A DNA stretch of 64,000 nt, from NCBI RefSeq assembly GCF_023559245.1, contig NZ_CP097462.1, forward strand, positions 2,810,801 through 2,874,800, read 5' to 3'. The DNA comes from Sphingomonas sp. KRR8. GTDB taxonomy: Bacteria; Pseudomonadota; Alphaproteobacteria; Sphingomonadales; Sphingomonadaceae. The notes under the pieces are model-generated. The model was not told the origin of the DNA, searched no databases, and was given only the letters and a program-made list of their open reading frames with translations. The translations under genes and the position numbers were made by a program. Shown piece after piece: positions 25,731-34,252 of the stretch (its first letter is position 1; every line of letters begins with the position of its first letter).

Positions 25731-27105
25731 AGGCCATCAAGCGATACTGCTTCAACAGGTCATATAGCGTCGGACGGCTGATCCCCAGCAGCTTGGCGGC
25801 TCCCGAGATGTTGTTCTCGGTCCGGGTCAGCGCCTGACGGATCGCCCGGCGGTCGGCCGCCTCGCGCGCGGCGCGCAGGTTGATCGCTGCCGGCCCGTCC
25901 TCGCTCACTCTGGCGCCAAGGTCGAGGTCGGCCGCGGTGACCTGCTTGCCCTCCGCCATGATCACGGCGCGTTTCAGCCGGTTCTCCAGTTCGCGGACGT
26001 TGCCCGGCCAGCCGTGCGCATCGATCGCCGCCGCCGCATCCTCGGAAAGCGAGGTCACCGGACGGCCCAGTTCGCGGGCAAAACGCTGGACGAAGTGCCG
26101 CGCCAGCAGCACGGCATCGCCGGTCCGCTCCTTGAGGCTGGGGATGCGCACCACGATCTCGGCCAAGCGGTAGTAGAGGTCCTCGCGGAACCTTCCGTCG
26201 GCTGTCATGGCATCCAGGTCCTGATGAGTCGCACTGACGATCCGGGTGTCGACGGGGATCGGCTGGCGGCCGCCGACCCGCTCGATCACCCGCTCCTGCA
26301 GAAAGCGCAGCAGCTTGACCTGCAGGGGCAAAGGTACGTCGCCGATTTCGTCGAGGAACAGAGTGCCGCCTTGCGCCAGCTCGATCTTGCCCGGCGTGGT
26401 CTTCACCGCGCCGGTGAAGGCCCCGCGTTCATAGCCGAACAGCTCGGCCTCGAGCAGGTTTTCGGGGATGGCCGCGCAGTTGATGGCGATGAAGCCGGCC
26501 TTTGCACGGCGACTCTTCTCGTGAACCGCGCGAGCGAGCAATTCCTTGCCGGTCCCGCTCGCCCCCAGCAGCATCACCGATACGTCCGCCGTCGCGACGC
26601 GCTCGATGGTCCGCGCGAGGCTCAGCATTTCCGGCGCGCCCGAGATCATCGAGCCCAGGACCGTCGCGCCGCCGTCGAGGCTGTCGGCGAGCCGGCGGTT
26701 CTCAGTCTCGAGTTCGTGCAGCTGGAACGCCCGGCCAACGATCAGGCCGAGGTCATCGATATCGACGGGCTTGCGGTAGAAGTCATAGGCGCCAAGCGCG
26801 ACCGCCTTGAGTGCACTTTCCCGCGCGCCATGTCCCGAGGCGACGATGACCTTGGCGTCGGGCTTGAGGGCTAGGATCTCGGTCAGGCAGGCGAAACCTT
26901 CGGTGGTGCCGTCCGGGTCAGGCGGCAGGCCAAGGTCCAGCGTGACGACCGCCGGCTCATGCAGCCGCAGTGCCTCAATCGCCTCCACGCGGTTGTGGGC
27001 CGCGACCACGCGATAGCCGTCATAGGCCCACTTCAATTGCCGCTGCAGGCCCTCGTCATCCTCGACGATCAACAGGACGGGAAGTTCGGCGGAGGGTTCG
27101 GTCAT
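25729..27105 (-). CDS. prsR: PrsR, sigma-54-dependent response regulator (PEP-CTERM type)
   Basis: A 458-residue NtrC-class activator. The receiver domain has phospho-acceptor D57 in TLDLGLP and K112 in YRKP. The AAA+ domain has Walker A GASGTGKE at 181-188 and the sigma-54-contacting GAFTGA loop at 228-233. The C-terminal Fis-type helix-turn-helix is [20 protein letters not shown]. Receiver sequence and pairing with the neighbouring kinase match the PrsR family, which is linked to exopolysaccharide and PEP-CTERM/exosortase gene control. Start ATG overlaps prsK stop (ATGA). No PEP-CTERM protein or exosortase gene is seen in this window. Confidence 0.92.
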   Translation of the reverse strand: MTEPSAELPVLLIVEDDEGLQRQLKWAYDGYRVVAAHNRVEAIEALRLHEPAVVTLDLGLPPDPDGTTEGFACLTEILALKPDAKVIVASGHGARESALKAVALGAYDFYRKPVDIDDLGLIVGRAFQLHELETENRRLADSLDGGATVLGSMISGAPEMLSLARTIERVATADVSVMLLGASGTGKELLARAVHEKSRRAKAGFIAINCAAIPENLLEAELFGYERGAFTGAVKTTPGKIELAQGGTLFLDEIGDVPLPLQVKLLRFLQERVIERVGGRQPIPVDTRIVSATHQDLDAMTADGRFREDLYYRLAEIVVRIPSLKERTGDAVLLARHFVQRFARELGRPVTSLSEDAAAAIDAHGWPGNVRELENRLKRAVIMAEGKQVTAADLDLGARVSEDGPAAINLRAAREAADRRAIRQALTRTENNISGAAKLLGISRPTLYDLLKQYRLMA

Positions 27106-29165
27106 GCGCTGATGCTTTCGGGCTGGGCGACATAGGGAAGGACGATGGTGAAGCGAGTTCCGTGGCCGGGTCGGCTCTCGACGCTGAGGCTGCCACCCAT
27201 GGCGGTGACCAGCGCGCGTGCCTCATAGGCGCCAATGCCGAAGCCGCCGGTCTTGGTCGAAGCAAAGGGCTGGAACAGGCGATGGCGGACAAACTCCGGG
27301 TCCATTCCAGCGCCCCGGTCGATGATGGCAATGGTCACCTGCACGCCTGACTCCGTGACGTGGACGGTGACAGGCTCGTGCGCCGGGCTGGCATCCAAGG
27401 CGTTCTGCAGCAGGTGACCGACCGCCTGCTCGAGGCCTGCCGGGTCACCACGGACCACCAGCCCCGTGGGCCCGAGCAGCCGCACTTCATGCGCGCCGCG
27501 CTTGCCCGCGACTGCCGCGGCAAGCACGCCGCGCAGGGCGAACGGCACCGGTTCGGGCGCGCCGCTGGCCGGCGTGGCGGGCGCCAGCTTGACCAGAAGC
27601 TCATTCATCTTGCCGACCGAGCTTTTCAGGGTCGCGATCATGTCCGCCCGGAACTCGGGGTTCTCGGCGTGGCGCTCGGCATTGCGGGTCAGCAGGCTCA
27701 ACTGGCTGACCAGGTTCTTCACGTCGTGCACGATGAAGGCGAAGCGCCGGTTGAAATCCTCGAAGGCGCGGGCGGTGGTCAGCGCACGCTGTCCATGACT
27801 CTCCGCCAGCGCCGAAGCCGCCTGCCGCGCCGCGGTGCGGAGCAGGTCGAAATCCTCCCAGTCGAGCAGGCGGCGCACCGGGGCAGGCGCCAGCAGCACC
27901 AGCCCCACCACCCGTTCCTGGTGGACCAGCGGAACGCCCGCCCACAAGCGCTGCTCACCCAGCCATTCTGCGGGCAGTGGCAGCGCGCGATCCGCCGCCG
28001 AGCCGCGCGTGCCTCGGCGCCCGTCGATCTCGATTACTCGCCCATTCGCCAGCGCCTCCCACAGGGCGCGCAGATCATCCGCGCTGCCGCTGGCCGGCAA
28101 TCGCCCGATCCAGTTCCAATTACCGGTCCAGCCGATCCCGCCCTCGTCGCTGGCGAGCAGCAGGCCGCCCGGCGCCTCGACGATCTCGGCGAGGGCTTGG
28201 ATAACGCGCTCGGGAAGGGGCGGCGCGTCGGGGCCGCTGCGGCCCAGCGTGTCCGCCACCCGCAGCCACTCGGCGCGGTAATCGTAGCGATGTTCGAACA
28301 GATGCTTGGCGGCGGTGATCTTGATCCAGCCCCGCAACCGGGCAGAGGGCAGGATGGCCACCGCGGCCACCGTCATGCCGGCCAGCACGACAAGCGCCGC
28401 GGACTTGGCGATGCTCCAATCCGTCCCCCGCAGCGCTGCGGCCAGGATCGCCATGATCGCGAAATAGGAACAGACCGCCACCAGGCCCAGCGACTGGAAG
28501 GTCGCCGCGCGCGACAACCGCAGCCGCCAGCCATCCAGCTGCTGTCCGCCCAGGGCGAACAGCGGCGTCGCCAGCGCCAGCGCTGCGCCTCGAGCATCGT
28601 ACAGCGCCTCTGATGGCGAAGCCCGCCAGTAGCTGAGGGTGTAGAGATTGAGATCGTACAGCCAGACCAGGCCCAGCCCGATCATCAGCAGCCGGATCGA
28701 CGAGCGGCTGGTCGGTGACGCTTGGCCATAGAGATTGTGCACCAGCAGCAGCGCTCCCGATGCGGCGGTGGCTCGCAGCATGGTCGCCGCATCGCCCAGC
28801 ACTTGAGCTCGCGCCGGGTCGGCGAAGATCAGCTGGTCGGTGATGAACTGGAGCACGAACACGGCCGACACCGCGGCATAGACCCAGCCCACCCCCCGCA
28901 GCTGGCGCCCGCTCTCCCGCCCGCTGGCCGACAGCGCGTAAAGCAAGGTGATCCAGAGCAGATTGCGCGCCGTTTCCGCATGGGCGGCCACCACGCTGTG
29001 GGGCGCGATGCCCGTCAGCCAGGCCCACAGGCACGTCAGCAGCAGCGCGCCAAGCAGGCTCCGCTGCACATCGCTTCGCACCCCTTCGCGAAGCTGCCAG
29101 ATGAGCAGCGTCGCGAACAGGAAAGCGGCCAGCGCGTGACTCCAGAACAGGAGCAGCCCGGTCAA
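27102..29165 (-). CDS. prsK: PrsK, membrane histidine kinase (PEP-CTERM type)
   Basis: A 687-residue sensor kinase. About nine hydrophobic segments fill residues 1-290, followed by a GAF-like domain (about 310-450), then the DHp helix with FIVHDVKNLVSQLSLL (the H-D-V-K-N variant typical of PrsK), and a C-terminal HATPase with LLQNALDAS, DRGAGM and GFGIGAYEAR. The start is probably the TTG at 29165, which follows GGAG by 8 bases. Overlaps prsR by ATGA, so the pair is one unit. The signal is unknown. Confidence 0.92.
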   Translation of the reverse strand: MTGLLLFWSHALAAFLFATLLIWQLREGVRSDVQRSLLGALLLTCLWAWLTGIAPHSVVAAHAETARNLLWITLLYALSASGRESGRQLRGVGWVYAAVSAVFVLQFITDQLIFADPARAQVLGDAATMLRATAASGALLLVHNLYGQASPTSRSSIRLLMIGLGLVWLYDLNLYTLSYWRASPSEALYDARGAALALATPLFALGGQQLDGWRLRLSRAATFQSLGLVAVCSYFAIMAILAAALRGTDWSIAKSAALVVLAGMTVAAVAILPSARLRGWIKITAAKHLFEHRYDYRAEWLRVADTLGRSGPDAPPLPERVIQALAEIVEAPGGLLLASDEGGIGWTGNWNWIGRLPASGSADDLRALWEALANGRVIEIDGRRGTRGSAADRALPLPAEWLGEQRLWAGVPLVHQERVVGLVLLAPAPVRRLLDWEDFDLLRTAARQAASALAESHGQRALTTARAFEDFNRRFAFIVHDVKNLVSQLSLLTRNAERHAENPEFRADMIATLKSSVGKMNELLVKLAPATPASGAPEPVPFALRGVLAAAVAGKRGAHEVRLLGPTGLVVRGDPAGLEQAVGHLLQNALDASPAHEPVTVHVTESGVQVTIAIIDRGAGMDPEFVRHRLFQPFASTKTGGFGIGAYEARALVTAMGGSLSVESRPGHGTRFTIVLPYVAQPESISA

Positions 29166-29259
29166 ACTGTCAGCTCCACCGACATGCGATGCACTGTCGG
29201 AGAAATTTACAAAGGAAGCCTTAAGCCGTTCGCAACCAAGCTCTTTGGCGCCGAGGCGG

Positions 29260-30576
29260 CTAGGCCTTCTTCAGCACGTCGGTCGCCGCCACCGTCATTG
29301 CCTCTACCGCGGTGCCGATGACAGCCTCCGCATCAGGCGCCCAGTAAGGGGAATGAAGGCTCGGAAGCTTGGTCGTGTCGCCGCCGGCTGCCGCCCATTT
29401 GTCCTTGGGAACGCCACCGACCCAGAAGATCAGGCTCTGCTTGCTTTTGTCTGCCAGCCAGTACCGGCCGAAATCCTCACCGACCATCGCGGGCGGCATC
29501 GTCTTGACCCGGTCGGCGCCGAACTCCTGCGTAAACAGCGCTGCCGTGCGCGTGGTCAGCGCCTCGGTATTGAACGTTGACGGCGTGGAGCGGTCCTCCA
29601 CCGTCACCACCGGCATTCGGTCGTCGGGCATTCCGGCCGCAATCGCCTCGCCCCGCGCCACCCGCGCGATCCCGTCGAGCAGGCTCTTGCGAACCTCGGG
29701 CGTGTAGCTCCGGACCGTGATCTGCAGCCGCGCCTCGTCGGGGATGATGTTGTGCGTCGCACCCGCGTGGAAGCTGCCGACCGTCACCACAGCGGGGTCC
29801 AGCGGGTTGCGCTCGCGGCTGACCAGCGTCTGCATGCTGCCCACGATCCGGCTGGCCAGCACGATCGGGTCACGGCTGTTCTGCGGCGCGGCGCCATGGC
29901 TTCCGACGCCCTTCACCAGCACATCGACGCTGTCGACGTTGGCCATGACATAGCCGCTGCCAAGACCGATCGTCCCCGCCGGCAGGCTCGCGCTGTCGTG
30001 AAAGGCGAGGGCGACATCCGGCTTGGGAAAGCGGGTGAACAGCCCGTCGGCCAGCATCGCCTTGGCGCCCTGGCTGGTCTCCTCGCCGGGCTGCAGGATC
30101 ATCACCAGCGTGCCGCTCCAGTCGGCCTTGCTGGCCATCAGCCGCCGGGCCGTTCCCAGGAACGCGGTCATGTGCGTATCATGCCCGCAGGCGTGCATCA
30201 CGCCGCTTTCGACGCCTGAGTTCGCCATTGCCCGCGCCTTGGACGCGAACGGCAATCCGGTCTGCTCGACCACCGGAAGCGCGTCCATGTCGGCGCGGAT
30301 CAGCAGTGTCTTGCCAGGCCCGTTACGAAGAACGGCTACCACGCCGGTCTTCCCCACATGCTCGGTCACCTGGAAACCGAGCTTGCGCAGTTCGGCCGCC
30401 AGCTTGGCGGACGATCGCACCTCCTGCATCGACAGTTCGGGGTTGGCGTGAAGGTCGCGGTACAGCGTCATCAGCTGCGGCAGGTCGTTCGCGATGCTCT
30501 CGCGAAGCGTGGCGGCGGGGGCGGGAAGGGCGAAGGCGCCGGCCAGCAGGGCGGTGAGAATTGCTGTTTTCGTCAT
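29260..30576 (-). CDS. M20 family amidohydrolase/peptidase, secreted
   Basis: A 438-residue metal-dependent hydrolase with a signal peptide (ILTALLAGAFALPAPA). Metal-site motifs: RADMDALP, MHACGHDTHM, PGEETSQGAK and the C-terminal MVGEDFGRY. The family includes hippurate hydrolases and N-acyl amino acid deacylases. A dimerisation lid (about 205-320, SHGAAPQ) is present. Export is unusual for this class but common in sphingomonads. The start codon lies on the edge of a dispersed repeat (30571-30650), and no clear ribosome-binding site precedes it. Confidence 0.9.
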   Translation of the reverse strand: MTKTAILTALLAGAFALPAPAATLRESIANDLPQLMTLYRDLHANPELSMQEVRSSAKLAAELRKLGFQVTEHVGKTGVVAVLRNGPGKTLLIRADMDALPVVEQTGLPFASKARAMANSGVESGVMHACGHDTHMTAFLGTARRLMASKADWSGTLVMILQPGEETSQGAKAMLADGLFTRFPKPDVALAFHDSASLPAGTIGLGSGYVMANVDSVDVLVKGVGSHGAAPQNSRDPIVLASRIVGSMQTLVSRERNPLDPAVVTVGSFHAGATHNIIPDEARLQITVRSYTPEVRKSLLDGIARVARGEAIAAGMPDDRMPVVTVEDRSTPSTFNTEALTTRTAALFTQEFGADRVKTMPPAMVGEDFGRYWLADKSKQSLIFWVGGVPKDKWAAAGGDTTKLPSLHSPYWAPDAEAVIGTAVEAMTVAATDVLKKA

Positions 30577-30650
30577 CGTGGGCGCAGCGAAGCAACCCAG
30601 TGCCGTTAAGTCAAACAGGATCGGTTGGCTGCGCCCGCCATTGCGATGCG
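30571..30650. repeat. Dispersed imperfect palindrome, copy 1
   Basis: An ~80-base element running from CGTCATCGTGGGCGCAGCGA to CCATTGCGATGCG. Its two halves are imperfect inverted repeats of each other (GCGCAGCGAAGCAA... against ...GGTTGGCTGCGCC). A second copy with the same core (TCATCG-GGGCGCAGCGAAGCAA, AAGTCAAAC-GGATCG) lies about 695 bases away. The look is that of intergenic palindromic elements seen in many sphingomonad genomes. The CAT at its left edge is the start codon of the M20 gene on the minus strand. Confidence 0.75.
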
Positions 30651-30651
30651 C

Positions 30652-31272
30652 CTAAGCCGGCACGAGCTCCAGCACATCCGTCAGGCTCTCGAACGTGGGC
30701 GCGGGCATCACCAGCCGCCAGCGCCGGTCGCCAATCCGCTCGACAAAGCCGACGACGTCGCGCTCATGGTCCTGGCCGTAGACCAGCGCCCGCCGCTCGT
30801 CGCCAAGGACCAGCGTGCCCAGGAACATCGATCGTATCTGGTCCGCCGGGTAGAGGACGCCCACGGGCCGCTGCGATCCGCTAACCTTGGCCAGGCTCTG
30901 CACCCGTCCGTCGGCGCTGACCCGGCAGCGGAACGCCGAATAAGCCACGAATGGCAGCAATCCGGAGCTCTTCGCGCCCAGCTTGATCGTCCGGCAGCGA
31001 TACTCCCCATCCGGAATCCCCGGCCCGACCAGTGCGGCGTCCGGCTGAAGCAGCACACCTTCGCGGGCGATCTCGGCGGCATGTCCGGCGGCGGTCGCCT
31101 GCCGAAGCCCCTCCATCCACCCGCTCCGCCACTCCCGCAGCCGCGCCCGGTCGGCGGGGGTGACCACGCGCTGCCAATCGGCGGTGCGCTCCGCCACGAC
31201 CGTGTTCGGCACCATCGTCTGGCATGCGGCAAGCGCTACGCAGGCCAGGGTCAGCAGGGCAGTCTTCATCAT
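30652..31272 (-). CDS. DUF4893-type lipoprotein
   Basis: About 206 residues. The N terminus MMKTALLTLACVALAAC has a lipobox ending LAAC, so it is a predicted lipoprotein. The mature part contains WQRVVTPADRARLREW, GPGIPDGEYRCRTIKLG, FRCRVSADG and RWRLVMPAPTFESLTDVLELVPA, which I recognise as DUF4893. Function unknown. Two ATG codons in tandem (31272 and 31269) lie on the left edge of a dispersed repeat, as does the start of the M20 gene 690 bases away; no clear ribosome-binding site is visible. Confidence 0.8.
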   Translation of the reverse strand: MMKTALLTLACVALAACQTMVPNTVVAERTADWQRVVTPADRARLREWRSGWMEGLRQATAAGHAAEIAREGVLLQPDAALVGPGIPDGEYRCRTIKLGAKSSGLLPFVAYSAFRCRVSADGRVQSLAKVSGSQRPVGVLYPADQIRSMFLGTLVLGDERRALVYGQDHERDVVGFVERIGDRRWRLVMPAPTFESLTDVLELVPA

Positions 31273-31347
31273 CGCGGGCGCAGCGAAGCAATCCGTTGCG
31301 TTCAAGTCAAACCGGATCGCCTTGGCGGTGCGGGCCATGCGATGACG
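31267..31347. repeat. Dispersed imperfect palindrome, copy 2
   Basis: About 80 bases, the same element as at 30571-30650: left half CATCGCGGGCGCAGCGAAGC, central AAGTCAAAC, right half ending CCATGCGATGACG. Left and right halves are imperfect inverted repeats. It fills the gap between the DUF4893 gene and the 3-hydroxybutyrate dehydrogenase stop, and its left edge carries the DUF4893 start codon. Confidence 0.75.
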
Positions 31348-31355
31348 AAGCAAGC

Positions 31356-32141
31356 TCACTGGGCCGTCCAACCTCCGTCCATCGACAGATTGGCGCCCGT
31401 GATGCTGCCCGCTTCCGGCCGGCACAGGTAGAGCGCCAAGCTGGCGACCTCGACCGGCTCCACGAACCGCTTGGTCGGCTGAGCGGAAAGCAGGACGTCG
31501 TTCATCACCTGCTCCCGGGTCATGCCCCGCGCCTTCATCGTGTCGGGAATCTGGTTCTCGACCAGAGTCGTCCAGACATAGCCGGGCGAGATGCAGTTCA
31601 CCGTTACCCCGTCGCGGGCCGCCTCCAGCGCGACGGACTTGGTGAAGCCCGCAACGCCATGCTTGGCGGCGACATAGGCGCTCTTGTTCGGGCTCGCGAC
31701 CAGGCTGTGCGCGCTGGCGGTGTTGATGATCCGCCCCCATCCACGCTGGCGCATCGAAGGAAGGCACAGCCGCGTGGTGTGGAACACCGCCGACAGGTTC
31801 ACCGCCATGATCAGGTCCCACTTGTCCGCTGGGAAGCTCTCCACCGGCGACACGTGCTGGACACCGGCGTTGTTAATGAGGATCGACGGGCTGCCGAGTT
31901 CGTCGGTGCAAGTGGCGATCATCTTGTCGATCGCTGCCGGCTTGCTCAGGTCCGCGTCCGAATAGCTCGCGAGATCCTGGCTGAGCTCAGCGATCTCGTC
32001 CCGGATCTGCTTGATCTCGGCCTTGTCGCCGAACCCGTTCAGCATCACCCGCGCGCCCTCGGCGGCAAGCGCCCGCGCGATCGCCAGCCCGATGCCCGAG
32101 GTCGATCCCGTGACCAGCGCAACCTTGTCCTTCAGCAGCAT
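31356..32141 (-). CDS. bdhA: 3-hydroxybutyrate dehydrogenase (SDR family)
   Basis: A 261-residue short-chain dehydrogenase that oxidises D-3-hydroxybutyrate to acetoacetate with NAD. Seen: TGSTSGIGLAIA cofactor loop, NNAGVQHV, the catalytic serine in TASAHSLVASP, YVAAKHG with Tyr and Lys, and SPGYVWTTLVENQI. The GVQHVSPVE, ASAHSLVASP and WTTLVE(N/K)Q segments are characteristic of bdhA. ATG 32141 follows GGAGG by 7 bases. It probably serves polyhydroxybutyrate turnover. Confidence 0.92.
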   Translation of the reverse strand: MLLKDKVALVTGSTSGIGLAIARALAAEGARVMLNGFGDKAEIKQIRDEIAELSQDLASYSDADLSKPAAIDKMIATCTDELGSPSILINNAGVQHVSPVESFPADKWDLIMAVNLSAVFHTTRLCLPSMRQRGWGRIINTASAHSLVASPNKSAYVAAKHGVAGFTKSVALEAARDGVTVNCISPGYVWTTLVENQIPDTMKARGMTREQVMNDVLLSAQPTKRFVEPVEVASLALYLCRPEAGSITGANLSMDGGWTAQ

Positions 32142-32239
32142 GGCTTTATCCTCCGTTTGCACGGCCTGTCGCGTGCCGCCGGGATGATTGCAACCGTTAC
32201 GCTGCCCGAAGCATTTGCAGCGTGAACGAAGGAGACATC

Positions 32240-33145
32240 ATGCGCCTCAACGGACCGGAAAGCAGCAACTTCGAGGATCGCACCGGTCAGGGTGGTGGTT
32301 TCTCGCTTGGCGGCATGGGCGGGGGAGGAGGAATCCTCGGCTTCCTCATTCCGATGGTGCTCGGCCGTTTCGGGATCGTCGGCATCCTCATTCTCGCGCT
32401 TGGCTACTGCGCACTGTCGAGCCTTGGCGGCGGAGGCGGCATGCTTGGTGGCGGTGCGCCGACGCAGCAGACGCAGGGCGGCAGTTCAGCCGCTTCGCGC
32501 CTGCCGCCAGCCACCAAGACCTTCATGACCAGGGTGCTTGGCTCGACCGAGACGGTCTGGGGCTCGATCTTCTCGCAGTCGGGCTCGCGCTACACCCCGA
32601 CGCGGCTCGTCGCTTACAGCAGCAATTCGCAAAGCGGGTGCGGCGCGGCGCAGTCGGCGATGGGCCCATTCTATTGCCCTACCGACAAGCAGATCTACAT
32701 CGACCCGAGCTTCTTCAACGAACTGTCGCAGCGCTTCGGCGCGCCGGGCGATTTCGCCCAGGCCTATGTTATCGCGCACGAGGTCGGGCACCATGTCCAG
32801 GACCTCGAAGGTACCCTGGACAAGGCGAGCGCCGCGCAGGCCCGCAGCGGCGAGGCCGACGGAAATGCGGTACAGGTCGGGATCGAGCTTCAGGCGGACT
32901 GCTATGCCGGTGTATGGGCCGCCAATGCCCGCAACCCCGATGGTAGCAAGGTGCTCGAGGCGGGCGACGCTGAAGAGGGCCTGCGCGCCGCCCAGGCGAT
33001 CGGCGATGATACCCTGCAGCAAGAGGCAGGCGGCCGCGTTCGTCCGGAAACCTTCACCCACGGAACCTCGGCCCAGCGAATGGAAGCGCTGCGCAAGGGC
33101 CTGACCACCGGCGACCCCAGCCAGTGCAACTATAATCGCATCTGA
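32240..33145 (+). CDS. ypfJ: YpfJ family putative neutral zinc metallopeptidase
   Basis: A 301-residue protein with a glycine-rich N terminus (residues 1-35), one membrane segment (about 36-65, GFLIPMVLGRFGIVGILILA), a Gly/Gln linker and the YpfJ zincin-like domain with HEVGHHVQDLEG and a downstream ELQADCYAGVWA block that holds the third ligand. The family is widely conserved but uncharacterised. ATG 32240 follows GAAGGAG. Its end is followed by a hairpin shared with the convergent gene. Confidence 0.9.
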   Translation: MRLNGPESSNFEDRTGQGGGFSLGGMGGGGGILGFLIPMVLGRFGIVGILILALGYCALSSLGGGGGMLGGGAPTQQTQGGSSAASRLPPATKTFMTRVLGSTETVWGSIFSQSGSRYTPTRLVAYSSNSQSGCGAAQSAMGPFYCPTDKQIYIDPSFFNELSQRFGAPGDFAQAYVIAHEVGHHVQDLEGTLDKASAAQARSGEADGNAVQVGIELQADCYAGVWAANARNPDGSKVLEAGDAEEGLRAAQAIGDDTLQQEAGGRVRPETFTHGTSAQRMEALRKGLTTGDPSQCNYNRI

Positions 33146-33151
33146 GTAAGC

Positions 33152-33177
33152 GCCCGCTCCGGTCCCCCGGAGCGGGC
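33152..33177. terminator. Bidirectional terminator hairpin
   Basis: A perfect 11-bp inverted repeat (GCCCGCTCCGG, 4-base loop) between two convergent stop codons (33145 and 33186). GC-rich, with no long T-run; probably serves both genes. Confidence 0.7.
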
Positions 33178-33185
33178 TGCAATGC

Positions 33186-34178
33186 TTAGAGGCGCACCAG
33201 CATTTTGCCGGTGTTCTTGCCGCTGAAGAGGCCCAGAAACGCTTCGGGCGTCTTTTCCAGCCCCTCGACCACCGTGTCGCGGCTCTTCACCTGACCACCG
33301 GCGACCCAAGGCCCCATCTCGCCGTAGAACTCGGCGTTGCGGCCAAGATAATCGGTGTAGATGAAGCCCTTGAGCATGATGCGCATCGCGATCACCCGCA
33401 TGATGTAGCGGAAGGTCGCCGGCTCGCCCGAATTGTAGCTGTCGATCATGCCGCAGATCGCGAAGCGCGCGTTTCGCCGGGCAACCGCGAAGGCGGCGTC
33501 GAGATGATCGCCCCCGACATTGTCGAAATAGACGTCGATGCCCTTCGGCGCGGCTTCGGCCAAAGCCTTCACCAGCGGCGTTCCGGACTTGTAGTCGACC
33601 ACGGCGTCGGCCCCGAGCGACTTCACGAACTCGCACTTCTCCGCGCCGCCGGCCGAGCCGATCACCATCATGCCCTTGGCCTTGGCGATCTGCACCACCG
33701 CGGAGCCAACCGCGCCGGCGGCAGCGGACACGAACACGATGTCCCCGGCCTTGGCCTGCGCCGCGTCGAGCAGGCCCCAATAGGCTGTCCCGCCGGTCAG
33801 GCCGAGGTTGCCGAGGAATGCCTGCGGTTCGACACCGGGGATCTGCGGCAGCTTGTTAAGCGCTTGGCCCGGCACCACCGCCTCGTCGCGCCAGCCGGCC
33901 ATGTGCAGCACCCAGTCACCGGCTACGAAATTGGGGTCCTTGCTCTCGACCACCTCACCGACCGCGCCGCCTTCCAGCGGAGCGCCGATCTGGAACGGCG
34001 GAACGTAGCTCTTCACGTCGTTCATCCGCCCGCGCATGTACGGGTCGACGGACAGCCAGCGGTTGCGGACATGAACCATGCCGTCGTCCAGCGCCGGCAA
34101 TGGCGTCTCCCCAAACTCGAAATTGTCCATTGTCGGCATGCCGGTCGGGCGGCTCTTCAGATTCCATGCGCGCGCCAT
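33186..34178 (-). CDS. NADP-dependent oxidoreductase, MDR/leukotriene B4 dehydrogenase-like
   Basis: A 330-residue zinc-free medium-chain reductase. Seen: LSVDPYMRGRM at the N terminus, PLEGGAVGEVV, the nucleotide loop SAAAGAVGSAVVQIAK, YFDNVGGDHLDAA and the C-terminal VEGLEKTPEAFLGLFSGKNTGKMLV. This is the CurA/YncB-like family of NADPH-dependent enone or curcumin reductases. ATG 34178 begins MARAWNLKSRP, as in homologues. Confidence 0.92.
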   Translation of the reverse strand: MARAWNLKSRPTGMPTMDNFEFGETPLPALDDGMVHVRNRWLSVDPYMRGRMNDVKSYVPPFQIGAPLEGGAVGEVVESKDPNFVAGDWVLHMAGWRDEAVVPGQALNKLPQIPGVEPQAFLGNLGLTGGTAYWGLLDAAQAKAGDIVFVSAAAGAVGSAVVQIAKAKGMMVIGSAGGAEKCEFVKSLGADAVVDYKSGTPLVKALAEAAPKGIDVYFDNVGGDHLDAAFAVARRNARFAICGMIDSYNSGEPATFRYIMRVIAMRIMLKGFIYTDYLGRNAEFYGEMGPWVAGGQVKSRDTVVEGLEKTPEAFLGLFSGKNTGKMLVRL

Positions 34179-34198
34179 CGTAGGTCTCCAGATGCGAA

Positions 34199-34231
34199 AG
34201 GGCCCGACCGCCATGACGGCGGCCGGGCCCT
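34199..34231 (-). terminator. Hairpin downstream of the DUF2171 gene
   Basis: A 14-bp inverted repeat with one mismatch (AGGGCCCGACCGCC against GGCGGCCGGGCCCT, loop of 5), followed in the minus direction by a short T stretch (CTTTCG). It sits between the DUF2171 gene stop and the MDR gene start. Confidence 0.65.
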
Positions 34232-34252
34232 CGCGTCAACTAGACCGAAGTC

